From assembly GCA_025559845.1 (NCBI GenBank), contig CP048469.1, positions 248,001-312,000 of the forward strand: 64,000 nt of DNA, read 5' to 3'. Shown piece by piece: positions 37,863-47,407 of this stretch. The position numbers were made by a program, and so were the translations under genes. Source of the stretch: Agrobacterium tumefaciens (GTDB lineage: Bacteria; Pseudomonadota; Alphaproteobacteria; Rhizobiales; Rhizobiaceae). Below the pieces are notes generated by a model. It saw only the letters and a program-made list of their open reading frames with translations. It did no database searches and was not told the origin of the DNA. Each line of letters opens with the position of its first letter. Positions within the stretch are counted from its first letter, which is position 1.

Positions 37863-38486
37863 CTATCCTTCGAGCCAGCCCGCCGTCACATCGAACCCCT
37901 CGCCAGCCAGCAAGGTCGATGTTTCGTAAAGCGGCAGACCGACAACGTTGGTGTAGGAGCCGGTCAGTTTCTGCACGAAGCAGCCTGCAATGCCCTGAAT
38001 GCCATAGGCACCCGCCTTGCCGCGCCACTGTCCAGAGGCAATATAGCTGTCGATCTCGCGCGTGGACAGCCGCTTGAAGCGAACCTTCGTCTCTGAGACC
38101 TTCTGGCGAACCTTGCCGCCCGGTGTAATCAGGCAGATGCCGGTATAGACCCAGTGGCTGCGGCCTGACAGCAAATGCAACGCTGCCGAAGCGTCTTCGG
38201 TATATTCCGCCTTGCCGACGATGCGGCGGCCAACTGCGACCACCGTATCGGAACCCAGTACGTAGGCATCTTTCCAGCCAAGCTCATTCTTGGTGACGTC
38301 GCGCGCAGCCTCGGCCTTTTGCAGGGAAAGGCGGCGGCAAAGCGTGCGCGGATGCTCCAGCTTTGCAGGCGTCTCGTCAATATCCATCGGCATCAGGCGT
38401 GCCGGCTCGATGCCGATCTGATGCAGCAGTTCGAGACGCCGCGGCGAGCCGGATGCCAGAACGAGCTTTTGTTTGTGGTCAGTCAT
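37863..38486 (-). CDS. maf: Maf-family nucleoside triphosphate pyrophosphatase
   Basis: A 207-residue Maf protein with the N-terminal signature [12 protein letters not shown] and the metal-binding region [13 protein letters not shown]. The family hydrolyses non-canonical or canonical NTPs to NMP and is linked to nucleotide-pool cleaning and division control. It sits 20 bp after infA and 4 bp before yacG. Confidence 0.94.
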   Translation of the reverse strand: MTDHKQKLVLASGSPRRLELLHQIGIEPARLMPMDIDETPAKLEHPRTLCRRLSLQKAEAARDVTKNELGWKDAYVLGSDTVVAVGRRIVGKAEYTEDASAALHLLSGRSHWVYTGICLITPGGKVRQKVSETKVRFKRLSTREIDSYIASGQWRGKAGAYGIQGIAGCFVQKLTGSYTNVVGLPLYETSTLLAGEGFDVTAGWLEG

Positions 38487-38506
38487 GCCGCTGATGCCGA
38501 AACGGA

Positions 38507-38725
38507 TTACTTGAAGCGGTAGGTGATACGGCCCTTGGTCAGGTCGTAAGGCGTCATTTCGACCAGAACCTTGTCGCCAGCGAGAACGCGAATACGGTTC
38601 TTGCGCATACGGCCAGCCGTATGAGCGATGATTTCATGTTCGTTTTCAAGCTTGACGCGGAACGTTGCGTTCGGCAGCAATTCGGTTACGATGCCCGGGA
38701 ATTCGAGGACTTCTTCTTTTGTCAT
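38507..38725 (-). CDS. infA: Translation initiation factor IF-1
   Basis: A 72-residue OB-fold protein with the near-invariant IF-1 sequence ([20 protein letters not shown], then [14 protein letters not shown]). It binds the 30S A site during initiation. Its 110-bp upstream gap contains a perfect inverted repeat, so it may have its own promoter inside the operon. Confidence 0.98.
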   Translation of the reverse strand: MTKEEVLEFPGIVTELLPNATFRVKLENEHEIIAHTAGRMRKNRIRVLAGDKVLVEMTPYDLTKGRITYRFK

Positions 38726-38752
38726 GTAAGAGTTTTCTTCCTGTTGATGGTG

Positions 38753-38771
38753 CCGGACGTCTCACGTCCGG
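38753..38771 (-). repeat. Perfect hairpin in the infA leader
   Basis: CCGGACGT and ACGTCCGG are separated by three bases. No T-run follows on either strand. It lies 27 bp before the infA start codon on the minus strand. Confidence 0.6.
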
Positions 38772-38835
38772 GAAAATTGCGCGGAAACTACACAATCCCC
38801 GCACATTTGTGAACCTCTAGACCGCCGCTAATTCG

Positions 38836-39324
38836 TCAATCTTTTTGGAGCGTGTCGGGCGCAGGCGCTGGTCGTCTGGGCAGCCGCTCGGAAATCAGCC
38901 TGGTCAGATGATCCCGCACCTCGCGGTAGGCATCGAGAATTTGCTCTCGCGTACCGGTAATAACGGTGGGGTCCATGGTTGGCCAATAGACCACATCCAG
39001 TGAATTAGACCGGGTCAGCTCCAGTGCCGTGTGATGTGCTTCCGGTGTTAATGTAATGATCAGATCGAAAAAATCATCCTCGATCTCATCCAATGTGCGC
39101 GGTTTGTGTTTGCCGAGTGAAAGTCCCTGTTCTTCTAGCACCGCATCCACGAAGGGGTCGCGCTCACCTGCGCGCACGCCGGCGGACTGGATATAGATAC
39201 CGGGAGCGACCAGCCGTTTTGCGATGACCTCTGCCATGGGGGAGCGGATGGAATTCATGCCGCACATGAATAGGACCGATTTTGGCGCACGCGCTTCATT
39301 CGGAATTGCGGCAGGATCACTCAT
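38836..39324 (-). CDS. Low-molecular-weight protein tyrosine phosphatase family protein
   Basis: A 162-residue protein with the phosphatase P-loop CxxxxxR near the N-terminus (MCGMNSIRSPM, C21 to R27). The family also contains ArsC-type arsenate reductases, but the extra Cys pair used by those is not seen. The ATG at 39324 is used, 2 bases after the UPF0262 stop; a TTG at 39339 would overlap that gene. Substrate unknown; the setting (hisD, UPF0262, infA, maf) is a conserved Rhizobiales block. Confidence 0.85.
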   Translation of the reverse strand: MSDPAAIPNEARAPKSVLFMCGMNSIRSPMAEVIAKRLVAPGIYIQSAGVRAGERDPFVDAVLEEQGLSLGKHKPRTLDEIEDDFFDLIITLTPEAHHTALELTRSNSLDVVYWPTMDPTVITGTREQILDAYREVRDHLTRLISERLPRRPAPAPDTLQKD

Positions 39325-39326
39325 GC

Positions 39327-39800
39327 TCAACCCCGCCAATAGAGCACGCAGACCAAGGTGAAGAGTCGGCGCGCCGTATCGAAGTCGACCTTTATCTTGC
39401 CGGAAAGACGATCCATCAACGTTTGCGAGCCGTCATTGTGAATACCACGTCTGCCCATGTCGATCGCCTCGATCTGGCTTGGCGTGGAAGAGCGTATCGC
39501 CTCGTAGTAGCTCTCACATATCAGGAAGTAGTCCTTGATGATGCGGCGGAACGGTGTGAGCGACAGGATGTGGGTCGCCACATCCGTCTCGTCTTCCGTT
39601 CTGATGGAGAAAACCAGTTTGGAATCGACCAGCGATAGCGAAAGCCGGTAAGGTCCGCCGTCATGCCCCACGGGTTCGAAACTGTTTTCCTCGATCAGAT
39701 CGAAGATCGCAACGGCGCGCTCATGCTCGACGTCGGGTGTGGAACGGCCAATGCTCTCGTCCAGCACCACATCGCAGAGCTTGAACTCGCCTGATGCCAT
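39327..39800 (-). CDS. UPF0262 family protein
   Basis: A 157-residue protein recognised as UPF0262 (alphaproteobacterial, function unknown). Conserved stretches include [20 protein letters not shown] and [13 protein letters not shown]. No membrane span or known catalytic motif is seen. It lies between hisD (3-bp gap) and the phosphatase gene (2-bp gap), so it is surely co-transcribed with them. Confidence 0.9.
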   Translation of the reverse strand: MASGEFKLCDVVLDESIGRSTPDVEHERAVAIFDLIEENSFEPVGHDGGPYRLSLSLVDSKLVFSIRTEDETDVATHILSLTPFRRIIKDYFLICESYYEAIRSSTPSQIEAIDMGRRGIHNDGSQTLMDRLSGKIKVDFDTARRLFTLVCVLYWRG

Positions 39801-39803
39801 CTT

Positions 39804-41102
39804 TTATCCTTCCGGATTGAGGCGAATGGCGACCGAACGCGCATGGGCATCCAGACCTTCGGAGTGGGCGAGCGTGATGGCAGCAGGAGCAAGCTGACGA
39901 AGTTGCTCGGGACCGAGACGCAGGATCGACGTACGCTTGACGAAATCCAGCACTGAAAGACCGGAGGAGAAGCGGGCGGAACGTGCCGTCGGCAGGACGT
40001 GGTTCGAGCCTCCGACATAGTCCCCGATGACTTCAGGCGTATGGCGGCCAACAAAAATCGCGCCCGCATTGCGGATTTTTGCCATCAGCACGTTGGGATC
40101 GTTGACGGCAAGTTCGAGATGCTCAGCGGCAATCCGGTTGGCAAGCGGGATGGCATCGGCGAGAGCGTCAACCAGGATGATGGCACCGAAATCGGCCCAG
40201 CTCGCCGCCGCCGTTTCCGAGCGTGACAGACGCTTGAGCTGCCGTTCCACGGCGGCTTCGACCGCCTTGCCGAGTTCGGCATCATCGGTGATCAGAATGG
40301 ATTGCGCACCACGATCGTGTTCCGCCTGTGCCAGAAGATCGGCAGCAATCCAGTCCGGATCGTTATCCTTGTCGGCAATCACCAGAACTTCGGAGGGGCC
40401 GGCGATCATGTCAATGCCGACGGTACCGAACACCTGCCGTTTGGCCGCCGCCACATAGGCGTTGCCGGGGCCGACGATCTTGGCAACCGGTGCGATCGTT
40501 TCGGTGCCGTAGGCCAGCGCGGCAACAGCCTGCGCGCCGCCGATACGGTAGATTTCCTCAACGCCGGCGATTTTGGCAGCCGCCAGAACCGCTGGGTTGA
40601 TCGCCCCACCATTAGCCGGCACCACCATGACGATACGGTCCACACCGGCCACCTTGGCCGGAACGGCGTTCATCAGTACCGAGCTTGGATAGCTCGCAGT
40701 ACCGCCCGGCACGTAAAGACCAACGGCCTCGATTGCTGTCCAGCGTGATCCAAGCCCAACGCCGATATCGTCTTCGTAGATATCGTCCTTCGGCATTTGG
40801 CGGGCATGGTGTTTTTCAATGCGTTTTGCGGCCAGCTCGAGGGCATCCAGAACGGACTTGTCGACAGCGGCGACAGCGGCATCGATTTCCGCAGCCGTGA
40901 CGCGCATCGGAACCTTGGAAAAGTCGAGGCCGTCAAACTTCAGGGAGTAATGGGCAAGAGCTGCATCGCCACGATGGCGAACGTCGTCGATGATCTCGCG
41001 AACCGTTGCGTTGACGTCTTCGGAAACTTCCCTTTTGGTCGTCAGGAAGGCCGCAAATTTCTGTTCGAAATCCGCCGATGCCCGCTCCAGCCAGATTGCC
41101 AC
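39804..41102 (-). CDS. hisD: Histidinol dehydrogenase
   Basis: A 432-residue enzyme of normal length for the last two steps of histidine synthesis (histidinol to histidine, NAD- and Zn-dependent). Signatures are VPGGTASYPSSVLMNAVPAK, GPGNAYVAAAKRQVFG, the catalytic pair in NRIAAEHLEL and the C-terminal GLDAHARSVAIRL. It is the only his gene here and starts the UPF0262-phosphatase run. Confidence 0.97.
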   Translation of the reverse strand: MAIWLERASADFEQKFAAFLTTKREVSEDVNATVREIIDDVRHRGDAALAHYSLKFDGLDFSKVPMRVTAAEIDAAVAAVDKSVLDALELAAKRIEKHHARQMPKDDIYEDDIGVGLGSRWTAIEAVGLYVPGGTASYPSSVLMNAVPAKVAGVDRIVMVVPANGGAINPAVLAAAKIAGVEEIYRIGGAQAVAALAYGTETIAPVAKIVGPGNAYVAAAKRQVFGTVGIDMIAGPSEVLVIADKDNDPDWIAADLLAQAEHDRGAQSILITDDAELGKAVEAAVERQLKRLSRSETAAASWADFGAIILVDALADAIPLANRIAAEHLELAVNDPNVLMAKIRNAGAIFVGRHTPEVIGDYVGGSNHVLPTARSARFSSGLSVLDFVKRTSILRLGPEQLRQLAPAAITLAHSEGLDAHARSVAIRLNPEG

Positions 41103-41238
41103 GTCTTTACCCTTTCACTTTCCCCGCAACGGTTTGCGGGGGCACACGATGTGCCGCAAAAAACATTTGCGGCTCTGGTAAGTGGCATAAATCGAAACAG
41201 GCAGGAAAGGCAACCGTTCCGAAGCGCGGTAACGTCGG

Positions 41239-41679
41239 TTAGGCTTCCGGATGATGTGGTTTTGCGGCAGTTTCCCACGCACCGCTGACATCGACGAGCT
41301 GCGCCTCGATGCATTCGACATCGAGGGCGATTGCGCCTCCGCCGGAAAGGGTCAGTTCCACCGTGCCGTCAGGGCCGTCCTGCTTCTGCTCGAAACGGAT
41401 CGCCAGCAGGGATAGCACCTGCTCTTTATCCATGCGGTTGACGTTGTGCGAGCGGACAGAGGAAACGCGCTTGAGGACGAGAACGCTGCGGCAACGCTCT
41501 GGCGGCGTGCCCTTCTTGCCTGCTTCTTCCCAAACGAAACGGTTGGCAGAGAGGCTGAATTGTCCGTGTTTCGGTTCGAAGGATGCGTCTTTCAGTTTAA
41601 AGACGCTGTCTTGCATGTGCGTCGAGATGACGGAGAGATCTTCAGTGTCCAGCGCGAGCAATTTGAGGCCGCTCATCAT
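41239..41679 (-). CDS. DUF2948 family protein
   Basis: A 146-residue protein recognised as DUF2948, found next to hisD and murA in many Rhizobiales. The stretch RCRSVLVLKRVSSVRSHNVN and the C-terminal IALDVECIEAQLVDV are typical. No function is known, no membrane segment is seen. ATG ATG at the start leaves a one-residue ambiguity. It lies 136 bp before hisD and 109 bp after murA. Confidence 0.88.
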   Translation of the reverse strand: MMSGLKLLALDTEDLSVISTHMQDSVFKLKDASFEPKHGQFSLSANRFVWEEAGKKGTPPERCRSVLVLKRVSSVRSHNVNRMDKEQVLSLLAIRFEQKQDGPDGTVELTLSGGGAIALDVECIEAQLVDVSGAWETAAKPHHPEA

Positions 41680-41788
41680 TTTCTTCCTTTTTTGCGGTGC
41701 GGGCCGCTATTCCCTTTACTTGTATAGGAAATAGGCAGTCTGAGCCCGCTCTGCAACGGCAGAGAATGGATGAGCGGCAAAGAAGCGA

Positions 41789-43081
41789 TTAATCGCTGAC
41801 GCGTTCGACCAAAGCGCCGCAGCGCGTCAGTTTTTCTTCGAGACGTTCGAAACCACGGTCGAGGTGATAAACGCGGGAAACCATCGTTTCACCCTCGGCA
41901 GCCAGACCGGCAATCACCAGCGACACGGAAGCGCGAAGGTCGGTTGCCATGACAGGTGCGCCCTTCAAGCGCGATACACCCTCGATCCGTGCCATCTGGC
42001 CCGAAAGGGAAATCTTGGCACCCAGACGCGCCAGTTCCTGCACGTGCATGAAGCGGTTTTCGAAAATCGTTTCGGTAATATGCGATACACCCTGAGAGCG
42101 GGTCATCAGCGCCATGAACTGCGCCTGAAGGTCCGTCGGGAAGCCCGGGAAGGGTTCGGTGACGACGTCGACCGGCTGGATGCCGTTGCCGTTGCGAACA
42201 ATGCGCAGACCGGTTTCCGTTTCGGTGATTTCAGCGCCTGAGAGCTTCAACGTGTCAAGCGCGTTGTCGAGCAACGAACCATTCGTGCCTTCCAGAACGA
42301 CGTCGCCGCCGGTCATGGCAACGGCCATCGCATAGGTTCCGGTTTCAATGCGGTCGGGCAGAACGCGATGGCGGGCGCCAGAAAGCGACGTTACGCCTTC
42401 GATGGTGATCGTCGATGTGCCGGCACCTTCGATTTTTGCACCCATTGCGGTGAGGCAGCGGGCAAGATCGACAACCTCAGGCTCGCGCGCTGCATTATGG
42501 ATGACTGTGGTTCCTCTGGCGAGGGTTGCTGCCATCAGCATGACGTGGGTCGCACCGACGGAAACCTTCGGGAAGGTGTACGTCGCGCCGATCAGGCCGC
42601 CCTTGGGCGCCGTCGCGTTGATGTAGCCGCCATCGATTTCCATGTTGGCGCCGAGTGCCTGAAGACCGTCAATGAAGAGATCGACAGGACGGGTGCCGAT
42701 GGCGCAACCACCCGGCAGCGAAACGCGGGCTTTTCCTTCGCGGGCAAGCAGCGGGCCGATTACCCAGAAGCTGGCGCGCATCTTTGAGACCAGCTCATAG
42801 GGTGCGGTCGTGTCGACAATGGTGCGGCAGGTAAAGTGAATCGTGCGGGAATAGGCTTCGCCCTGGCTTTCACGACGACCGTTGACGGAAATATCGACGC
42901 CGTGGTTGCCGAGAATGCGAACGAGCTGCTCGACGTCGGCCAGGTGCGGCACGTTTTCCAACGTCAGCGTATCGCTGGTCAGAAGCGAAGCGATCATCAA
43001 CGGCAGTGCGGCGTTTTTGGCGCCGGAGATCGGGATGATGCCGTTGAGTTTGTTGCCACCCGTAATTCTGATGCGATCCAT
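41789..43081 (-). CDS. murA: UDP-N-acetylglucosamine 1-carboxyvinyltransferase MurA
   Basis: A 430-residue MurA, first committed enzyme of peptidoglycan synthesis. The catalytic Cys is C126 in [13 protein letters not shown] (so fosfomycin-sensitive type), with the N-terminal [10 protein letters not shown]. The ATG at 43081 gives the conserved MDRIRITGG start with AGGA ahead; an extension to 43168 adds 29 basic residues and is rejected. Confidence 0.97.
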   Translation of the reverse strand: MDRIRITGGNKLNGIIPISGAKNAALPLMIASLLTSDTLTLENVPHLADVEQLVRILGNHGVDISVNGRRESQGEAYSRTIHFTCRTIVDTTAPYELVSKMRASFWVIGPLLAREGKARVSLPGGCAIGTRPVDLFIDGLQALGANMEIDGGYINATAPKGGLIGATYTFPKVSVGATHVMLMAATLARGTTVIHNAAREPEVVDLARCLTAMGAKIEGAGTSTITIEGVTSLSGARHRVLPDRIETGTYAMAVAMTGGDVVLEGTNGSLLDNALDTLKLSGAEITETETGLRIVRNGNGIQPVDVVTEPFPGFPTDLQAQFMALMTRSQGVSHITETIFENRFMHVQELARLGAKISLSGQMARIEGVSRLKGAPVMATDLRASVSLVIAGLAAEGETMVSRVYHLDRGFERLEEKLTRCGALVERVSD

Positions 43082-43186
43082 TCGTCCTACGGGCGTGCGC
43101 CCGCCTTTCTCTACGTGCCTTTTGCGGAAAATTGAGCCGTCCTTAGCCGAAATTCCGCGGCGTTTCAAATTTTGCTTGTCTGTTCT

Positions 43187-43444
43187 CTATGACGATGATT
43201 CGTCCGATTTTGCGGCGGGAAGGCCATCGGTCTCATCCGCGTCGCCAGCGCGCCGCGCTCGGGCCTGCTGCTTGCGCCGCTGCAGGTTCTCGCGCAGCTT
43301 TTTCGCCGCACGGGCTTTTCTCTCCGCTTCGCGCTGTTTTGCCGTTTCGCCCGGGCCAGCCTGCCGCTTTCCACTTTCTGCTGCTTCAGAATGCGCGGCG
43401 TCCGCATCATCGTGCGGTTCGGTCTCTATCTGATTGTCGTTCAT
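43187..43444 (-). CDS. Small charged hypothetical protein upstream of murA
   Basis: An 85-residue hydrophilic protein, very rich in Ala, Arg, Lys, Glu and Gln, with a predicted helical basic core (KARAAKKLRENLQRRKQQAR). I recognise no family, although small proteins of this kind occur next to murA in related genomes. Could be nucleic-acid binding by composition; that is a guess. It lies 105 bp before murA. Confidence 0.6.
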   Translation of the reverse strand: MNDNQIETEPHDDADAAHSEAAESGKRQAGPGETAKQREAERKARAAKKLRENLQRRKQQARARRAGDADETDGLPAAKSDESSS

Positions 43445-43599
43445 GGGCTGAGCAATAGCCGAAAATTGGAGTTTTCAACAGAGGGAGACGTTTTTTGTCC
43501 CTCTGGATGATTTAATGACACTTTGCGACTTGCACTCGTCAAAAAGCTATGGCAATAGGCGCCACGCTTGATGTTGAAGCAAACGCTTCGGCACCGGAT

Positions 43600-43674
43600 G
43601 CTGCTATAGCTCAGGGGTAGAGCACTCCCTTGGTAAGGGAGAGGCCGAGAGTTCAAATCTCTCTAGCAGCACCA
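43600..43674 (+). tRNA. tRNA-Thr (GGT)
   Basis: A 75-nt cloverleaf: acceptor GCTGCTA / TAGCAGC, anticodon arm CTCCCTTGGTAAGGGAG with GGT anticodon, T-arm GAGAGTTCAAATCTCTC, encoded CCA. It sits at the junction between the murA block and the flagellin genes. Confidence 0.97.
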
Positions 43675-43973
43675 TTTCTCCAGAATATTCAATACCTTGT
43701 TGAGTTTTCCGCAATTGCGGATGTCGTGTGGTGTGATGCATTTCGCAACGCCCATTACGATTATTCATCTGTCGCTTTCCGCGAAGCGTGGATGCTTGCA
43801 TCGTTTTTGATCCGCGCCGGAACGGCTGCCGGTCTGTCGCTTTTCCTGCGCGCTGATGGCGTTCATCCCTCCAAAACGCGAAAACCGCGCTTGTGGGAAG
43901 CGCGGTTTCCGTAACCGAGATAGTCTGCTGCTGCCAGAGCGGGACGAAACCGCCCGTAGCCATTGGGCGCCGC
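43675..43973. other. Gap between tRNA-Thr and flagellin gene
   Basis: About 299 bases. Apart from the flagellin terminator at its right end, nothing is recognised. Confidence 0.5.
43881..43908 (-). terminator. Terminator of flaC
   Basis: AACCGCGCTT / AAGCGCGGTT stem (43883-43892 with 43898-43907); on the minus strand it ends in a T-run. Confidence 0.88.
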
Positions 43974-44912
43974 TTACTGGCGGAATAGCTGCAGAATGTT
44001 CTCGGAATTGGTGTTGGCGATGGAGAGCGACTGGACCGCAAGCTGCTGCTGAGTCTGCAGCGCCTTCAGGCGGGTCGATTCCTCGTTCATGTCGGCGTCA
44101 ACAAGGCGGCCGATACCGCTGTCGATCGAGTCGGTCAGCTTGGAGACGAAGTTTTCCTGCAGCTCGATGCGCATGGCGATCGAACCGAGTGCCGATGCTG
44201 CACTGCTGAGGTCCTGGAAAGCTTTTTCAACGTCAGTCAGGACATCATTGATGCTGTAGGCTGGCGGCGCCGCATCATCGAAGACGTTAAGGTCCAGTTC
44301 GAACAGGGAAACGGTTGATGCGTCGCCTGGTCTGCCGATAATACCGGTTGTGGTGTCGATGACACCGGCTGCATCCGTTCCGAACAGCGTGTTGGCGGGG
44401 CCGTCCGCGTCCTCGGCGTCCTTCAGGGTGTACTGCGTCTGCGTGACCGAGACATTGCCGTCGCCATCGCGGGTGAAGCCCGAAACGACGGTCTTTACGC
44501 CCGCGCCGATCAGCCAGTTCTCGCCGCTGAAGGATGCGCCTTCGGCAATATTCTTGAGCTGCTCCTGAAGCTGATCGATTTCTTCCTGGATTTTCGACTT
44601 GTCGACGCCTTCTTCGGTCGCAGCTACGACCTTGGCCTTGATTTCTTCGACGACGTCAATTGTGCTTTCCATGGCGGAGTAGGCAACGTCGATCTTGGCA
44701 GCGCCGAGGCCGAGTGCGTCCTGGACTGCGGAGAGGGCCATGTTGTCGGAGCGCATGGTGGTCGCGATCGACCAGTAAGCGGCGTTGTCGGCAGCAGTGC
44801 CGACGCGAAGGCCGGACGAGACGCGTCCCTGGGTTTCTTCCATGCTCGCATCGATGGTGCGAAGGGTCTGGAGCGCGGCCATGGCGGCGGTATTGGTCAG
44901 AATGCTGGTCAT
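43974..44912 (-). CDS. flaC: Flagellin (FlaC-like)
   Basis: A 312-residue flagellin with the conserved N-terminal D0/D1 helices (TSILTNTAAMAALQTLRTID, GLRVGTAADNAAYWSIATTM) and C-terminal helix (ALQTQQQLAVQSLSIANTNS). The middle differs from the two neighbouring flagellins. ATG 44912 gives the standard MTSILTN start; an open frame from 44948 reads through the leader. The symbol is by order relative to fliP as remembered from Agrobacterium, so it is tentative. It has its own terminator and a shared leader motif, suggesting a separate transcript. Confidence 0.93.
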   Translation of the reverse strand: MTSILTNTAAMAALQTLRTIDASMEETQGRVSSGLRVGTAADNAAYWSIATTMRSDNMALSAVQDALGLGAAKIDVAYSAMESTIDVVEEIKAKVVAATEEGVDKSKIQEEIDQLQEQLKNIAEGASFSGENWLIGAGVKTVVSGFTRDGDGNVSVTQTQYTLKDAEDADGPANTLFGTDAAGVIDTTTGIIGRPGDASTVSLFELDLNVFDDAAPPAYSINDVLTDVEKAFQDLSSAASALGSIAMRIELQENFVSKLTDSIDSGIGRLVDADMNEESTRLKALQTQQQLAVQSLSIANTNSENILQLFRQ

Positions 44913-44918
44913 TGAATT

Positions 44919-44983
44919 TGCCCCTACTTGGCTGAGGAAAAGGGACATCCCGGATGGCGGGGAAGGACGTAACGGCGTGATGC
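44919..44983 (-). promoter_or_regulatory. Conserved flagellin leader of flaC
   Basis: It contains GCATCACGCC (44974-44983), then 20 bases, then CCGGGATGTCCC (44942-44953). The TGTCCCT of this element can pair with AGGGGCA at the ribosome site (44919-44925): 7 pairs, one G-U, about 15-base loop. Confidence 0.6.
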
Positions 44984-45103
44984 CTGTTAACCTCTTTTTC
45001 GTCTTGGTTAACCGATCCTTTCGATGGCCTCAGTTAAGGTAGGAATGGTTAACAAAGATTAAATGGAATTTACCGAAGTTAACAAGATGTGGCGGGTTAA
45101 ACG

Positions 45104-45131
45104 AAAAAAGGCCGCGCAGATGCGCGGCCTT
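45104..45131 (-). terminator. Terminator of flaB
   Basis: AAGGCCGCGCA / TGCGCGGCCTT, an 11-bp stem with a 2-base loop region, preceded on the plus strand by an A-run that gives a T-run on the minus strand. Confidence 0.92.
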
Positions 45132-45158
45132 CTTCGATTTTTTGTTTTGTCGGTCCGA

Positions 45159-46079
45159 TTAACGGAAGAGCGACAGAACGTTCTCGGAGTTGGAGTTGGC
45201 GATCGACAGAGCCTGAACGCCGAGCTGCTGCTGCGTCTGCAGAGCCTTGAGGCGGGTGGACTCTTCGTTCATGTCTGCGTCGACGAGGCGGCCAACGCCG
45301 GAGTCGATAGCGTCGGAGAGCTTCGTTGCGAAGTCTTCCTGCAGGCCGATACGCATGGACAGCGAACCGAGCTTGGCAGCGGCGCTGGTCATCTTCGTCA
45401 GAGCTGTTTCGACGGAGTAAAGCGCGTTGTCGAGATCATTGGCCGTGACGTCGAGGTCGAGAACAGAAATCTGGGTGTATGTTACGGCACCAACGGTGGT
45501 GGTTGCACCGGTAGCGTTCAGGATGCCAGAGTTTGCATCGATCGTGCCAGGTGTGCCTTCCGTGTAAAGCAGGGAGTCAACATCCAGTTCGTAGGTCGTG
45601 GATTTAACGCTGACGTTGCCGTCGCTGTCACGAACGAAGCCGGACACAACTGTCTTCGGGCCGGCTGCATCGGAAACGAGCCAGTTTTCGCCGCTGAACG
45701 ACGCGCCCGTGCCGATGGACTTGAGCTGCTCGAGAAGCTGCGTGACTTCTTCCTGGATCTTGGACTTGTCGACGCCCTCTTCCTTGGCAGCGACAACCTT
45801 TGCCTTGATTTCCTTTACGACTTCGATCGCGGATTCCATACCGGCATATGCGGTATCAACCTTCGAAGCGCCAAGGCCAAGGGCGTCCTGGACGGCGGAG
45901 AGAGCCATGTTGTCGGAACGCATGGTGGTCGCGATCGACCAGTAAGCAGCGTTGTCCGAAGCTTCGCCAACCTTCAGGCCGGAAGAAACGCGGCCCTGTG
46001 TGGTTTCCATGTCCTGACCGATCGTGCGAAGGGTCTGGAGAGCGGACATAGCGGCGATATTGGTAATAATGCTCGTCAT
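45159..46079 (-). CDS. flaB: Flagellin (FlaB-like)
   Basis: A 306-residue flagellin. Same D0/D1 architecture as its neighbours; very similar to the next flagellin over nearly the whole length, including the variable middle (LLYTEGTPGTIDANSGILNA). ATG 46079 gives MTSIITN; the frame from 46130 reads through the leader. Ends in LFR. It is flanked by terminators on both sides, so it is probably monocistronic. Confidence 0.94.
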   Translation of the reverse strand: MTSIITNIAAMSALQTLRTIGQDMETTQGRVSSGLKVGEASDNAAYWSIATTMRSDNMALSAVQDALGLGASKVDTAYAGMESAIEVVKEIKAKVVAAKEEGVDKSKIQEEVTQLLEQLKSIGTGASFSGENWLVSDAAGPKTVVSGFVRDSDGNVSVKSTTYELDVDSLLYTEGTPGTIDANSGILNATGATTTVGAVTYTQISVLDLDVTANDLDNALYSVETALTKMTSAAAKLGSLSMRIGLQEDFATKLSDAIDSGVGRLVDADMNEESTRLKALQTQQQLGVQALSIANSNSENVLSLFR

Positions 46080-46086
46080 AGTAGTG

Positions 46087-46154
46087 TGCCCCTTGAATGG
46101 CTGATTAAAGAAGGGACATTCCGGGTTCACCGGGAACGGCGCGCAGCGTCATGC
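46087..46154 (-). promoter_or_regulatory. Conserved flagellin leader of flaB
   Basis: GCATGACGCT (46145-46154), 20 bases, then CCGGAATGTCCC (46113-46124). TGTCCCTT of the element can pair with AAGGGGCA at the ribosome site (46087-46094): 8 pairs including one G-U, about 16-base loop. Confidence 0.65.
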
Positions 46155-46311
46155 TTGCTAACTGGCTGATTTTTAATGTTAGCTCGCCGTTTCAATGAGC
46201 TTAGGTAACGCCAGGTTGGTTAATGAATTGATAAGTCAGGAAGACAAATCTGTTGTTTTGCAAAATGAAATTGCAACCTTCGCGCGTGCGCGCGCGTAGT
46301 TCGAAATGTTT

Positions 46312-46352
46312 AAAAAAAAGATAAGGCCGCATCCGTATTCGGGATGCGGCCT
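46312..46352 (-). terminator. Terminator of flaA
   Basis: AGGCCGCATCC / GGATGCGGCCT, an 11-bp perfect stem with a 7-base loop, followed on the minus strand by TTATCTTTTTTTT. Confidence 0.93.
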
Positions 46353-46486
46353 CTCTTGTGCATTCAGTCCGATTCAGCCTCTCGGACTTGTATGCTTTCT
46401 GTCCGGATATGCATTTGGTCAGCCCCCGAATGCATATTGGAAGAAATGGTTCCCCCAGCCCCGAAGGACTATGAGATGCTCGGCTC

Positions 46487-47407
46487 TTAACGGAAGAGCG
46501 AGAGAATGTTCTGCGAGTCGCTGTTGGCGATCGACAGAGCCTGGATAGCGAGCTGCTGCTGCGTCTGAAGAGCCTTCAGCTTGGTGGACTCTTCGTTCAT
46601 GTCAGCGTCAACGAGACGGCCAACGCCCTGTTCGATGGTGTCGGACAGCTTGTCAGCGAAGTCGCTCTGCAGATCGATGCGCGAAGACAGCGAGCCGAGC
46701 TTTGCGCCAGCGCTGGTCATCTTCGTCAGAGCGGTTTCGACGGAGTACAGAGCGTTGTCGAGGTCGTCGGTGCCGACGTTGAGATCGAGAACCGAAATCT
46801 GGGTATAGGTCTTTGCGCCAACGGTGGTGGTTGCGCCGGTCGCGTTCAGGATGCCGGAGTTGGCATCGATCGTTCCAGGCGTACCTTCCGTGTAAAGCAG
46901 GGAGTCTGCATCCAGAGCGTAGTCCGTCGTCTTGACGCTGACGTTGCCATCGTTGTCGCGAACGAAGCCGGAAACAACCGTCTTGGTGGCGGCTGCGTCG
47001 GATACCAGCCAGTTTTCACCGTTGAACGATGCGCCCGTGCCGATGGACTTGAGCTGGTCGAGAAGCTGCGTGACTTCTTCCTGGATCTTGGCCTTGTCAA
47101 CGCCTTCTTCCTTGGCGGCGACAACCTTTGCCTTGATTTCAGTAACGACGTCGATTGCAGCGTCCATACCGGCGTATGCGGTATCAACCTTGGCAGCGCC
47201 CATGCCCAGCGCGTCAGAAACAGCGCCAAGAGCCTTGTTGTCAGAACGCATGGTGGTCGCGATCGACCAGTAAGCAGCGTTGTCCGAAGCTGCGCCAACC
47301 TTCAGGCCGGAAGAAATACGGTCCTGGGTGGTCGACATGTCGGAAGCGATGGTGCGCAGGGTCGAAAGAGCGGCCATTGCGTTGGTGTTGGTGAGAATGC
47401 TCGCCAT
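46487..47407 (-). CDS. flaA: Flagellin (FlaA-like, probable major flagellin)
   Basis: A 306-residue flagellin next to fliP, the position of flaA in rhizobia. N-terminal MASILTNTNAMAALSTLRTI and C-terminal ALQTQQQLAIQALSIANSDS are typical. ATG 47407 is used; the frame from 47476 reads through the leader. AAGGGACA ahead of it is the ribosome site. In Agrobacterium FlaA is the main filament subunit; here that is inferred from position only. Confidence 0.94.
   Translation of the reverse strand: MASILTNTNAMAALSTLRTIASDMSTTQDRISSGLKVGAASDNAAYWSIATTMRSDNKALGAVSDALGMGAAKVDTAYAGMDAAIDVVTEIKAKVVAAKEEGVDKAKIQEEVTQLLDQLKSIGTGASFNGENWLVSDAAATKTVVSGFVRDNDGNVSVKTTDYALDADSLLYTEGTPGTIDANSGILNATGATTTVGAKTYTQISVLDLNVGTDDLDNALYSVETALTKMTSAGAKLGSLSSRIDLQSDFADKLSDTIEQGVGRLVDADMNEESTKLKALQTQQQLAIQALSIANSDSQNILSLFR

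Noticed and set aside
45063..46169. 368-codon plus-strand frame over flaB
   Set aside because: It crosses the flaB terminator and leader and mirrors the flagellin gene; no ribosome site.
43974..47407. Possible repeat array from three similar flagellin genes
   Set aside because: These are paralogous genes in tandem, not a CRISPR or short tandem repeat.
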